Part shown: positions 51,793 through 60,909 of the stretch, in pieces
How positions within the stretch are numbered: the first letter of the stretch is position 1
Layout: each line of letters opens with the position of its first letter
From: CAVZXS01 sp963779325
GTDB taxonomy: Bacteria; Bacteroidota; Bacteroidia; Chitinophagales; Chitinophagaceae
DNA length: 64,000 nucleotides
Assembly (NCBI GenBank): GCA_963779325.1
Contig: CAVZXS010000014.1
Span: 1 to 64,000, forward strand
Direction of reading: 5' to 3'
Position numbers and translations under genes: made by a program
Notes under the pieces: model-generated
Databases searched by the model: none
Told to the model about the DNA's origin: nothing
Seen by the model: the letters and a program-made list of their open reading frames with translations, nothing else

Positions 51793-53154
51793 TTATTTAG
51801 GCGATTTTAACTCGTCTTCTTTCACACTCCATTCTCCCAGCTTTTCACCTTTTACGCCAATAAACTCAACAGTCAGTTTTCGCTCATTTCTTTTACCCGA
51901 TATACTGAATCGGCCATAGTTCTGTTTTTCATCCAATCCAAAAACACGGTAAGGATTATTTTTTTCGGGCCCGCCGAACTTATGCGTACCGGAGGTTAGC
52001 GGGGAAACCGTAACATCATACAACGAATAAGTACCCGGTCTGTCTACTTTTATTACTTCGCTGTGGTGCCTGTCGCCGGTTAAAAAAACTACGCCGTTAA
52101 TTTTATACTCTTTCAAAAAATTCATTAGCTCATAATACTCGGCGGGGCAATTTAATAATTTATCAAATGGCGAAACGGGATTTAATACCTGGCTGCCGGT
52201 AGCAATTATTTTAAATGTGGCTTTACTGTACAGCAAGGAGTTTTTCAGCCATTCCATTTGCATTTTGCCCCACATTGTTTTATCCGGATTGGGCAGCCCG
52301 TTGATGCTGTCTTTCATTTCATCGGCGCTGCGCCACCAGCGGTCATCCATCATAAACAAATCCATATCGCCCCAAGATGTCATAGTATAAACGCCCTGCC
52401 CGTTTTCGCCGGTCGACGGATTGCAGAAATATTTATTAAACACCGTACGACTCGCTTCTTTTAAAATATAATTTTTACCAATATCATTGGGTCCGTAATC
52501 ATGATCGTCCCACATACCGAACTGCGGCATCGCTTTCAAAAAATTTTGCAGCACAGGTTCAGCCCTGTCATGCGAGGCTCTGTACCACAATCCCCACTCG
52601 CTGTAATAATCCACTTCTCTTGTATACCACGCATCGCCCGTCCACAACATAAAAGCCGCTTTTTCTTTAGCCATGGTTTCAAAAATGGATGAATCGCCGC
52701 CGTAAGATCTGCCCGGGCGATCATATTCCGGCTGGTTGGTGTACGCACAACCACCTGTAAGAAAACTGAAATCAGGTGCGGGTTTGCGCCACTGCCAAAG
52801 ATCTTTGGTTGTAAGTTTTCCTGCTTTAATAAAAATCTTTTTCAGTGCATTAACAGCTTCTATTTCGTAATTGTAAGTTGTGTTTATGTCCAACCCGCCG
52901 ACAGTGAATTGTACAGGATTAAATTCATTGCCCAATTCGCCCTTATACAATTTTTGTTTGGCTAATTTTTTATCCGTGCCTTCTTTCCAATAACGAATGC
53001 TGATTTTCGAAATATCCGGTGTCGGTTCGCACCAAACTTTCGCATCACGCAATTCTACCGGCCCCAGCATAGGCCCCGAAACAAAACCGCTTTGCGAAAA
53101 AGAACTGATGCATAGGGCACCGGTAATAAAAGCGAGTATAATTTTTTGCAGCAT
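51793..53154 (-). CDS. PhoD-like phosphatase, exported
   Basis: A 453-residue secreted phosphatase or phosphodiesterase: signal peptide (ILAFITGALCISSFSQSG), a fibronectin-like N-terminal domain (35-120), then the metallophosphatase core with LTGGCAYTN, MLWTGDAWYT, MWDDHDYGPNDIG and LTGDRHHSEVI. The GDxW and DDHD motifs match the PhoD active site. Likely releases phosphate from esters outside the cytoplasm. It precedes the YcxB-like gene. Confidence 0.88.
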   Translation of the reverse strand: MLQKIILAFITGALCISSFSQSGFVSGPMLGPVELRDAKVWCEPTPDISKISIRYWKEGTDKKLAKQKLYKGELGNEFNPVQFTVGGLDINTTYNYEIEAVNALKKIFIKAGKLTTKDLWQWRKPAPDFSFLTGGCAYTNQPEYDRPGRSYGGDSSIFETMAKEKAAFMLWTGDAWYTREVDYYSEWGLWYRASHDRAEPVLQNFLKAMPQFGMWDDHDYGPNDIGKNYILKEASRTVFNKYFCNPSTGENGQGVYTMTSWGDMDLFMMDDRWWRSADEMKDSINGLPNPDKTMWGKMQMEWLKNSLLYSKATFKIIATGSQVLNPVSPFDKLLNCPAEYYELMNFLKEYKINGVVFLTGDRHHSEVIKVDRPGTYSLYDVTVSPLTSGTHKFGGPEKNNPYRVFGLDEKQNYGRFSISGKRNERKLTVEFIGVKGEKLGEWSVKEDELKSPK

Positions 53155-53227
53155 AAAAAAACATTTGGTGCGTAAAGGTAGGTTTTGAGGAAATTAAAAA
53201 TAAATATTCTGTACGGGTAATTAAAAC

Positions 53228-53261
53228 AAAAAATCCCGTTCAATAAAGAACAGGATTTTTT
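53228..53261 (-). terminator. Terminator of the ileS-dksA-like operon
   Basis: AAAAAATCC-GTTC pairs with GAAC-GGATTTTT (C/A mismatch), 6-base loop; followed on the minus strand by the run of T formed by the A tract at 53228. Confidence 0.65.
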
Positions 53262-53278
53262 ATTATTAATTGATATTA

Positions 53279-54163
53279 TTATTTCATCATTTGCTTGGCC
53301 TCGATGCTGAGCGTAGCATGCGGCACCGCTCTTAACCTGGCTTTGTCTATCAACTTACCGGTAACACGACATACGCCATAGGTCTTATTCTCAATACGCA
53401 TCATGGCTTTTTCCAGGTGATCGATGAAAGTAATCTGGCGACTGGCCATTTGGCTGAGCTGCTCACGTTCCATACTGATACCGCCGTCTTCCATTGTCAT
53501 GTAACGTGCATCTTCCATATCGCCCGATTCGTCTTTGCGGGTTATAAGCCCCTGCAAATAGTTCAACTCTTTTTTCGCGGCTTCTAATTTTTTTGAAATG
53601 ATTTCCCTGAATTCAGTAAGGTCTGAGTCTGAATAACGCATAGTAGGTCCTGAGTATTCTTGTGCTTTATTATCTAAAACAGATTTTGTAAACTCCGGTT
53701 CATACCGCACCGATTTGCTGGTTGTAGTTTTGGGTATTACTACTTTACCGGCTTTTACTTCGGGTTGCTTTTTAGGCTTCGGCGGCGGCACATTAGTTAC
53801 AGGCTTAAATACAGGCTTGGAACTTACGGCGGCCTTCACCGGCGGCTTAACTGCCGGAGGTTGGGGTTGTACTACAGGTACAGGCTTCTTTACTTCGGGC
53901 TTTTTCACAATAATAGGTTGCGAAACCTTTTTTGGGGCCGGTTTCGGGGCCGGTTTTTTTTCAAGAGGTTTTTTAGCAACAGGTTTTACTGCAGGCTTTT
54001 TAGCAGCTATTTTTTTAGCAACGGGCTTTGCGGCGGGTTTTTTAGCCACCGGCTTCTTATTAGCCACCGGCTTCTTATTAGCGGCAGGTTTTGCCGCAGG
54101 CTTTTTAGCAACTGCTTTTTTAACAGCCGGCTTTTTAGCGGCCGGTTTCTTCTTTGTTGGCAT
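53279..54163 (-). CDS. DksA/TraR-family regulator with a basic K/P/A-rich N-terminal tail
   Basis: A 294-residue protein. Residues 1-160 are a histone-H1-like low-complexity tail of KKPAAK/KKPVA repeats. Residues 170-294 are a DksA coiled coil (LTEFREIISKKLEAAKKELN, MEREQLSQMASRQITFIDHL) and a degenerate zinc finger: YGVCRVTGKLI keeps one cysteine, and ATLSIEAKQ replaces the usual Cys pair. It is expected to bind RNA polymerase, and the tail perhaps nucleic acid. It starts three bases after the ileS stop, so it is cotranscribed. Confidence 0.85.
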   Translation of the reverse strand: MPTKKKPAAKKPAVKKAVAKKPAAKPAANKKPVANKKPVAKKPAAKPVAKKIAAKKPAVKPVAKKPLEKKPAPKPAPKKVSQPIIVKKPEVKKPVPVVQPQPPAVKPPVKAAVSSKPVFKPVTNVPPPKPKKQPEVKAGKVVIPKTTTSKSVRYEPEFTKSVLDNKAQEYSGPTMRYSDSDLTEFREIISKKLEAAKKELNYLQGLITRKDESGDMEDARYMTMEDGGISMEREQLSQMASRQITFIDHLEKAMMRIENKTYGVCRVTGKLIDKARLRAVPHATLSIEAKQMMK

Positions 54164-54166
54164 ACG

Positions 54167-57100
54167 TTAACCTTTTTTTGAAACAATCACTTTTAATAAA
54201 ACATCATTCACTTCAATTTCAGTACCACCTTCTAATTCGGGCACTATTTCTACTTTTTCTGCCAGAATTTCGGCGCAAATATAGTCGTTATACTGAACCA
54301 AAGAGTCTTTTAATCCATTAATGGCAGTCACTTTAACAAGAATTCTGTCAGTAAGCTCAAAACCCGTGTCTTTGCGGATTTTCTGAATACGATTCACGAA
54401 TTCTCTTGCATTACCCTCCTGTTCAAGCTCGGGTGTTACGGTAATGTCCAGCGCCACAGTAAGACTTCCCTTGTTGGCCACCGTCCATCCGGGTATATCC
54501 TCGCTGCTTATCTCCACATCGGTAATTTGCAATAGTACAGGTTCGCTATCAATTAGCAAATTATATTGACCTTCTTTTTCTAACCTGGAAATGTCATCCT
54601 GTGTAAATTGTGCTAATGCTGCCGATACGGCTTTCATTTTAGGGCCTAGTTTTTTGCCCAAAGCCACAAAATTGGGTTTGATTTTTTTACTGATAAACCC
54701 GTCCGTTTCCGTCAGGTATTGTATTTCCTTAATGTTCACCTCACTTTTTATCAAATCCTCTATTTTTTTCAATTGTTCTTTCATACGCGGATTAAGAACC
54801 GGAATCAATACTTTTTGAAGCGGTTGACGAACTTTCAGGCTCTCTTTTTTCCGTAGCGATAAAATAAGTGAGGAGACATCCTGCGCCAGTTGCATTCTTT
54901 CCTCCAATGATTCATCAATAGCCCCCCCCAAAGGGGGATTTGTAGACGCCCCCGCTATTATAGTAGGAAAATCTATATGGTGTACTGATTCTACTTTAGT
55001 ACCATCTGCATTTTTAAATCTTTCTGTTATTTCATTCAGGTTCTGAAAAATTACATCACTGAAAAACGGCGAGATCGGAGCAACCAGCCTTGTGATTGTT
55101 TCAAGGCATTCATATAAAGTTTGATAAGCGCAAATTTTATCCTGCTCGTACTCGCCTTTCCAAAACCGGCGGCGGCACAAACGTACATACCAATTGCTTA
55201 AATGCGAATCGACGAAGTCTTCAATATAGCGTCCCGCCTGCGTCGGTTCATAATCATCCATAGCGGCGTTTACATTTTTTATCAATGTATTTAAAGAGGA
55301 GAGAATCCAGCGATCTATTTCGGGTCTTTCCAAGAGCGGTATATATTTTTCTTTAAATGCGAAGCCGTCAACATTGGCATACAAAGAAAAAAACTGGTAC
55401 GTATTATAAAGCGTACCGAAGAATTTGCGCTGGACTTCCTGTATACCGGCAATATCAAATTTTAAATTATCCCACGGCGATGCATTGGTAATAAGGTACC
55501 ATCTTGTAGCATCGGCGCCGTATCTATTAATGGTTTCAAACGGATCGACTACATTGCCGAGACGCTTACTCATTTTATTGCCGTTCTTATCCAGCACCAA
55601 GCCGTTACTTACAACAGTTTTGTACGCTACACTTTCATACAACAAAGAAGAGATGGCATGTAAAGTATAAAACCATCCTCTTGTTTGGTCTACACCTTCG
55701 GCAATAAAATTGGCCGGATATAATTCTTCAAAACTTTTTATACCTGCCGGCAGTTTAAAAGGATACTTATCTCCTTTCTTTACTTTTTCATAATCCAATC
55801 CCCATTGAGCATAGGGCATTGCCCCGCTGTCGAACCAAACATCAATAAGATCAGGCACACGTTTCATGGGTTTGCCCGAATCACTTACTAATATTATATC
55901 GTCGACAAAGGGTTTGTGTAAATCTAAAGCCTTCCCTAAATCCCCTCCCAAGGAGGGGACTTTTGAAAACCCTGCGTTATACGATTTCTTCACTTCATTT
56001 TGAAGTTCTTCGATTGTGCCAATACATTTTTCTTCTTCACCGTCTTCGGTTTTCCAAATAGGTAATGCTGTGCCCCAATAGCGGCTGCGGCTAAGATTCC
56101 AATCCACCATATTTTCCAGCCAATTGCCAAATCTTCCTTCGCCGGTGCTTTTGGGTTTCCAGTTGATGGTTTTATTCAGCTCAACCATTTTATCTTTTAC
56201 AGCGGTTGTTTTTATAAACCATGCATCCAAAGGGTAATAAATAATGGGTTTATCGGTACGCCAGCAGTGCGGATAATTGTGCTCGTATTTTTCTACTTTA
56301 AACGCCCTGTTCTCTAATTTTAATTTTACGGCTATGTCAACGTTTACATCCACATAATCTTTTTCATCTTTGTAATTTTTTACATACCGATTGCTGAACT
56401 CGCCAACGCCATCCACAAACTTTCCTTGTTTATCAACCAGCGTTAAAATACCGAGGTTGTTTTTTTTACCAACACGAAAGTCATCGGCGCCAAAAGCCGG
56501 CGCTGTATGAACGATACCGGTACCGTCTTCAGTTGTAACAAAATCGGCGAGAATAACTTTAAACGGTTCAGCACCGGGAGTTATCTCCTGTATTTTTTCT
56601 AAGGTATTTGCTTCGGAGGGAAGGAGTTGTTCGTATGTACAGCCTTCAAAATCTTTTCCTATAAAAGTTGCGATAACTGAATAAGGAAGATTCTTGCCGT
56701 CATTTTTATAAGAACTGAAATCTGTATTCTCATTCTCCGGTTTAAAATATTTACTTACCAATGCTTTTGCAAGAATTACATTTATTGGTAAATGCGTATA
56801 CGGATTAAAAGTTTTTACCAAAGCATAATCAATATTTGGTCCAACTGTCAATCCTAAATTAGAAGGCAAAGTCCACGGAGTAGTTGTCCAAGCCATCAAA
56901 TAAACATCGCCTTCAATATTTTCAATTTTTATTTTTCCATTATCAATTAAGCGAAACATTACTGTTGCACTCGTATCCTTCACATCTTTATAAGTTCCCG
57001 GTTGATTTAATTCATGTGAACTTAAACCTGTACCGGCCGCAGGTGAATAAGGCTGTATGCTTACACTTTCGTACAGTAATCCTTTTTTATATAATTGGCT

Positions 57101-57595
57101 CAGCAGGTACCAAATCGTTTCGATGTATTCATTCTTGAAAGTGATATAGGGATCATTTAAATCAACCCAATAACCCATCTTGCGGGTTATATCATCCCAT
57201 TTGTCTTTGTAGCGTAATACCGCTTCCCTGCATTTTTTATTATAGTCTTCTACCGAAATTTTTTTACCGATATCTTCTTTTGTAATGCCCAATTCTTTTT
57301 CTACACCCAATTCAATAGGTAAGCCATGTGTATCCCAACCACCTTTGCGGTTTACACGAAAACCCTTCATGGTTTTATAGCGGCAAACAATATCCTTCAG
57401 CGTACGGGAAATAACATGATGAATACCGGGCATACCATTGGCGCTGGGCGGGCCTTCGTAAAAAACAAAGGGTTCGGCGCCTTCACGCAGCTCGATACTT
57501 TTTTCAAAAGCACGGTTTTCATTCCATTTAGCAAGTACTTCCTGCTCAATAGAAGGGAGATTTAAACCTGAAAATTCTTTGTATTTGGCACTCAT
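54167..57595 (-). CDS. ileS: Isoleucine-tRNA ligase, IleRS2-like with altered HIGH motif
   Basis: A 1142-residue class I aminoacyl-tRNA synthetase. The HIGH position reads GIHH (residues 57-60, in ANGMPGIHHVISRTLKDI), i.e. first and third residues swapped. The second motif is KMSKR (about 674), and WDTHGLPIELGVEKELG also fits the eukaryote-like IleRS2 clade. Editing and anticodon domains are complete. Two palindromic repeats lie in frame, near residues 537-556 and 879-892. ATG at 57595 follows a TACCTTTG box; an upstream extension would cross the promoter. Confidence 0.95.
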   Translation of the reverse strand: MSAKYKEFSGLNLPSIEQEVLAKWNENRAFEKSIELREGAEPFVFYEGPPSANGMPGIHHVISRTLKDIVCRYKTMKGFRVNRKGGWDTHGLPIELGVEKELGITKEDIGKKISVEDYNKKCREAVLRYKDKWDDITRKMGYWVDLNDPYITFKNEYIETIWYLLSQLYKKGLLYESVSIQPYSPAAGTGLSSHELNQPGTYKDVKDTSATVMFRLIDNGKIKIENIEGDVYLMAWTTTPWTLPSNLGLTVGPNIDYALVKTFNPYTHLPINVILAKALVSKYFKPENENTDFSSYKNDGKNLPYSVIATFIGKDFEGCTYEQLLPSEANTLEKIQEITPGAEPFKVILADFVTTEDGTGIVHTAPAFGADDFRVGKKNNLGILTLVDKQGKFVDGVGEFSNRYVKNYKDEKDYVDVNVDIAVKLKLENRAFKVEKYEHNYPHCWRTDKPIIYYPLDAWFIKTTAVKDKMVELNKTINWKPKSTGEGRFGNWLENMVDWNLSRSRYWGTALPIWKTEDGEEEKCIGTIEELQNEVKKSYNAGFSKVPSLGGDLGKALDLHKPFVDDIILVSDSGKPMKRVPDLIDVWFDSGAMPYAQWGLDYEKVKKGDKYPFKLPAGIKSFEELYPANFIAEGVDQTRGWFYTLHAISSLLYESVAYKTVVSNGLVLDKNGNKMSKRLGNVVDPFETINRYGADATRWYLITNASPWDNLKFDIAGIQEVQRKFFGTLYNTYQFFSLYANVDGFAFKEKYIPLLERPEIDRWILSSLNTLIKNVNAAMDDYEPTQAGRYIEDFVDSHLSNWYVRLCRRRFWKGEYEQDKICAYQTLYECLETITRLVAPISPFFSDVIFQNLNEITERFKNADGTKVESVHHIDFPTIIAGASTNPPLGGAIDESLEERMQLAQDVSSLILSLRKKESLKVRQPLQKVLIPVLNPRMKEQLKKIEDLIKSEVNIKEIQYLTETDGFISKKIKPNFVALGKKLGPKMKAVSAALAQFTQDDISRLEKEGQYNLLIDSEPVLLQITDVEISSEDIPGWTVANKGSLTVALDITVTPELEQEGNAREFVNRIQKIRKDTGFELTDRILVKVTAINGLKDSLVQYNDYICAEILAEKVEIVPELEGGTEIEVNDVLLKVIVSKKG
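54917..54959. repeat. Palindromic repeat inserted in frame in ileS, site 1
   Basis: AATAGC and GCTATT bound a segment with a CCCCC..GGGGG palindrome. It encodes GASTNPPLGG between IDFP and DESLEERMQLAQD, where relatives have a shorter loop, as I recall. Confidence 0.6.
55931..55975. repeat. Palindromic repeat inserted in frame in ileS, site 2
   Basis: CCCTAAATCCCCTCC, then AAGGAGGGGACTTTTG: the classic Bacteroidota intergenic palindrome. On the coding strand it reads FSKVPSLGGDLGKA, between EVKKSYNAG and LDLHKPFVDD. Confidence 0.65.
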
Positions 57596-57627
57596 AAAGT
57601 GTGTATCCTGTCTGATTTTTAAGGGGG

Positions 57628-57635
57628 CAAAGGTA
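57628..57635 (-). promoter_or_regulatory. -7 promoter box of ileS
   Basis: TACCTTTG on the minus strand, 32 bases before the ATG at 57595. Confidence 0.5.
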
Positions 57636-57665
57636 AGGAAAAGCCCCCGTGGTTTACAACAAAAA

Positions 57666-57686
57666 ACCACCTCGTAATGAGGTGGT
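57666..57686 (-). terminator. Terminator of the hmuY-like gene
   Basis: ACCACCTC/GAGGTGGT with a 5-base loop, followed by TTTTTT on the minus strand. Confidence 0.75.
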
Positions 57687-57744
57687 CCGGAAGTTTCTGA
57701 AAGAAGTTTTACTATTTATTGAATCATTTACTAACCAACGTTAT

Positions 57745-58410
57745 TTAAAAATTCTTTGTCCCGCTGTACGTATAGCGGAATGTATAGAAACGTTGCTCAT
57801 TGATTTTTACGGCGTCCGTCGCTGTGGCGGATGGTGTAATGCCTCCTTTGTAATAATTCAGTATTTCCAACTTCGCATATTTTCCGCCGGCAGTTTTAAC
57901 TACCACTACGCGACCCGGAATGGGTGTAAGCAAATTATTAGCGCCGTCATAATTGTACCAACTTCTGCCCGAACCCCTTGCAATGGCATAAGAAACGGGA
58001 TGATTATCTACTTTAAAAACTGAATCTGCCGGCACTGAACTCAATGCATCAAATGTACCCACATATACAAAAGCACCGCCGCTGCCGGGACCGCCAGTTA
58101 CATTATTTACACGAATAGTAGTACCGGAAAAAGCTAAATCCCATTTTGCAGTTGCCGAATCAGCATTGGAAACCCATTGATTCGTTTCTAAACTGAAGAA
58201 AGAATATTTACCTGCACCGAAAGGCTGACCCGACGCAGCTATACCGATTATGGTATCAGCCGGTAAATTTTTTACCGTTACAATTTTACCGCTTACTTCT
58301 ACAGCAAACGCATTGGGGTTTGCCGGTGGTTGCGGTGTTTCATCTTTTTCACAGGCTGTTAAAACTACGATTGCTGCTAATACTGTTGCCGCTAAAATTC
58401 TTTTTGTCAT
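57745..58410 (-). CDS. HmuY-family haem-binding lipoprotein
   Basis: A 221-residue lipoprotein (VLAAIVVLTACEKDE, lipid-anchored cysteine C20). The mature part has KYSFFSLETNQWV, TAKWDLAFSGTTIRVNN and SWYNYD, typical of HmuY, which captures haem at the surface and hands it to a TonB-dependent receptor. The receptor gene lies directly upstream on the same strand (52 bases), as in hmuYR. Haem ligands are not assigned. Confidence 0.85.
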   Translation of the reverse strand: MTKRILAATVLAAIVVLTACEKDETPQPPANPNAFAVEVSGKIVTVKNLPADTIIGIAASGQPFGAGKYSFFSLETNQWVSNADSATAKWDLAFSGTTIRVNNVTGGPGSGGAFVYVGTFDALSSVPADSVFKVDNHPVSYAIARGSGRSWYNYDGANNLLTPIPGRVVVVKTAGGKYAKLEILNYYKGGITPSATATDAVKINEQRFYTFRYTYSGTKNF

Positions 58411-58424
58411 TGTTTGTTTTTTTT

Positions 58425-58451
58425 GCCCCTATCCCCTAAAGGGGAATAAGG
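58425..58451. repeat. Compact CCCCTA/TAAAGGGG palindrome
   Basis: GCCCCTATCCCCTAAAGGGG, with a perfect TCCCC/GGGGA stem, fills the gap between the TonB receptor and hmuY-like genes. It is the intact form of the element split at 3928-3982. Confidence 0.6.
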
Positions 58452-58462
58452 AAAATTAATAT

Positions 58463-60619
58463 TTATTGTGTTTTACTTTTTAAAAGTTTGAATTGTGCAC
58501 CCAAATAAATAGTCCTGCCGCCAAGGTTGGGTAAATAATTTTTATCCTGATAATTGAATACATTATCCATACCTGCATTCAGGCGAATACCGTTTTGAAA
58601 TTCTTTACCCGCCGAAAGATTAATAAGCAGGAATCCTTTGGCGAACTCATCGCGGGTATTGTATACGCCGTTGCCGTCGCTGTTGGCTACCGCCCAGCGG
58701 CTACGGTAAATAAATCTTGTAGTGGCAAAAAAATTATTTTCGTTTTCATAAGTAAATTTAAGATTGGCCATGTGCCTGCTGCGGTTTGGCAAACCGATAT
58801 ATTCGCTTCGACTGAGAACACGGCTTGTGCCGTTATCATTTCTTGTATACTCATTGCCGGCTTTTACATTTTTCAATTCTTCTTTGTCGGCAGTACGCAG
58901 GTATTGATAACCTGAAGAAATTTTTAAAACCTTAACGGGCTGCCAGTTAATTTCCAGTTCCGCGCCTTGTGTAAACCCGTTTTTAATATTTACATAACTG
59001 AATATTTGTGCGCCATTTGCATTTGTAGCTACCTGTCGTACATCAATCAGTTCTTCTATATCATTTCTGAAAAAATTAAAATTAGCAGAGAGGTTGTCAG
59101 AATAAAAATAGGTGCCGCCTGCATTGATGCCGGTTGAAAACTCAGGTTTCAATTCTTTTAAGCGGTAGAAATCTTCTTTTATTTCCGCAATCAATCCGCG
59201 GCTTTGTAATTCAGTAATTATTTTTACGGCATCAATCGTTCCCAATACTGAGTAACCGCCGGCCGCGTTATTGGTAAAATTCAAATACAATTGCCTGAAG
59301 TCAGGCGCTTTGAAACCTCTGCCGATACTTGCATTAAACAACAGTTTTTTATTTGCTTTAACCCTTAGCGCCAACTTAGGACTGAATGCAGCGGCAAATA
59401 ATTTATTATCATCATATCGTAACCCTGCAATCAGTGTAACACTTTCGCAAAGTGCCCAATCGTATTGAGAGAAGGCATATAAAACAGTATTCTGTTTACG
59501 ACTGCTGAAATCATCGTACCGGGTGGATTGTACCCGGTCTGCGATATAACCGGCGCCAACGCTCAACGTAGCTTTATCAAAATTAAAATCGGTTTGATTT
59601 TCGGCGCGGTAAAAATTTTGCCTGAACTCGTCATTGTAACTGCTGTCGGGTCTTTCTTTAAACTTTAATCGTTGCGAGCCGTTGAAAAAAGTTCCGTATA
59701 AACGCAGCGATGATTTTATTTTTTGGTTAAAAGCATGTGTAATGATCGGATTAATATTTAAGTCGTTGTTTGCTTCCCTTCCGTAGGAATTGGTTACCGA
59801 TCCGTTATTACTTACTGCGAATTCCTGTTTAATGTGATCATACGCATGACGAACGGATAAGCCGAATTTTGTTTTGCCGGAAAAATTATAATTAACCTGC
59901 GCCCGGTTTGTTAAGCGCCAAATCGGTTGCGGAATTCTGTCGGATGAAAACGGCCGGTAACTGAAGCCGTCATTATAATTTGCATTACTGAAAAACTGCA
60001 AATTAAGTTTGTTCACCGTAGTGCTTCCACCCAGGTTAATATCAGAATTTTTAAAAGTATTGTTTCCGGCAGGAGCCGCCCAGCCGTTATCGGGATTACC
60101 AAATCCATATCTTACACCCGCAATCAACTGCTTTTTAAAAGATTGATCGGTAATAATATTGATAACACCGGCCATTGCTTCGGATCCGTATAAACTTGAT
60201 GAAGGGCCTTTTACAATTTCAATTTTGCGAATATTACCAACTGTTAAACGGTTTAAATCCAACACACCGGCCGTGCGTCCTATAAGCGGTTCGCCGTCTA
60301 TAAGTATTAGTGTATAATCAGGATTTAATCCCTGCATTTGTACACCGGCGCCAAAACCATTGGTAATAAATAAACCGGCCTGTTCCTGTAAAATATCCTT
60401 CAATCGTAAAGAACCTGCTTGCAGAATTGTTTTTTGTTTAATGATACGAACAGGCACTGCTACATTACCCAACTTACGTTCGGTGCGGGTAGCTGTAACA
60501 ACTACTTCATTTAATTCCTTTACCGGTAAACTATCTTCCCGGTCCTGGAAAGATGCGACTTGGCTGAAGGAGCTATTTATAATAAACAGTGTAAGTAAGC
60601 TTGTATAAATTTTCGTCAT
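58463..60619 (-). CDS. TonB-dependent receptor, probable haem receptor
   Basis: A 718-residue outer-membrane receptor with a signal peptide (SLLTLFIINSSFSQ), the TonB box and plug (NEVVVTATRTERKLGNVAVP, GPSSSLYGSEAMAGVINII) and a 22-strand barrel ending GRTIYLGAQFKLLKSKTQ. With HmuY downstream it probably imports haem or an iron chelate. ATG at 60619 is preferred to TTG at 60640. The AraC-type regulator gene lies upstream on the same strand. Confidence 0.9.
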   Translation of the reverse strand: MTKIYTSLLTLFIINSSFSQVASFQDREDSLPVKELNEVVVTATRTERKLGNVAVPVRIIKQKTILQAGSLRLKDILQEQAGLFITNGFGAGVQMQGLNPDYTLILIDGEPLIGRTAGVLDLNRLTVGNIRKIEIVKGPSSSLYGSEAMAGVINIITDQSFKKQLIAGVRYGFGNPDNGWAAPAGNNTFKNSDINLGGSTTVNKLNLQFFSNANYNDGFSYRPFSSDRIPQPIWRLTNRAQVNYNFSGKTKFGLSVRHAYDHIKQEFAVSNNGSVTNSYGREANNDLNINPIITHAFNQKIKSSLRLYGTFFNGSQRLKFKERPDSSYNDEFRQNFYRAENQTDFNFDKATLSVGAGYIADRVQSTRYDDFSSRKQNTVLYAFSQYDWALCESVTLIAGLRYDDNKLFAAAFSPKLALRVKANKKLLFNASIGRGFKAPDFRQLYLNFTNNAAGGYSVLGTIDAVKIITELQSRGLIAEIKEDFYRLKELKPEFSTGINAGGTYFYSDNLSANFNFFRNDIEELIDVRQVATNANGAQIFSYVNIKNGFTQGAELEINWQPVKVLKISSGYQYLRTADKEELKNVKAGNEYTRNDNGTSRVLSRSEYIGLPNRSRHMANLKFTYENENNFFATTRFIYRSRWAVANSDGNGVYNTRDEFAKGFLLINLSAGKEFQNGIRLNAGMDNVFNYQDKNYLPNLGGRTIYLGAQFKLLKSKTQ

Positions 60620-60740
60620 AATTTTCAGTTCCGGATGCAAAGTTTCTTCAGCAATAAAGGAGTTTTATCACAGTAATGTCAAGCGATGTTGTTACTGCAT
60701 CATTTTACAAACAGGTGACAGATGTATTGACGAAAAACAG

Positions 60741-60770
60741 AACAGCCACTGACGAGAATCAGCGGCTGTT
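60741..60770 (-). terminator. Terminator of the AraC-type gene
   Basis: AACAGCCACTGA pairs with TCAGCGGCTGTT (one mismatch), loop of six, short T-rich tail on the minus strand. It isolates the regulator from the receptor operon. Confidence 0.55.
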
Positions 60771-60909
60771 TCAGAAAAAAACATTTATGACTATTAGTTA
60801 ATTCGTTTCAATAATAAAAAAAAATTCTTGACACGGAAAAATTCATCCTTCAGAATTTTTTTTACAATAGTGTAGCTGTTTAAGATTCACTTATAAAAAC
60901 CGGGAGATA

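Noticed and set aside
53950..54150. Regular repeats that could suggest a CRISPR array
   Set aside because: They are codon repeats of the KPA tail without spacers of constant length.
53715..54181. Two long glycine/arginine-rich ORFs antisense to the DksA-like tail
   Set aside because: They are the complement of the KPA repeats; low complexity explains their openness.
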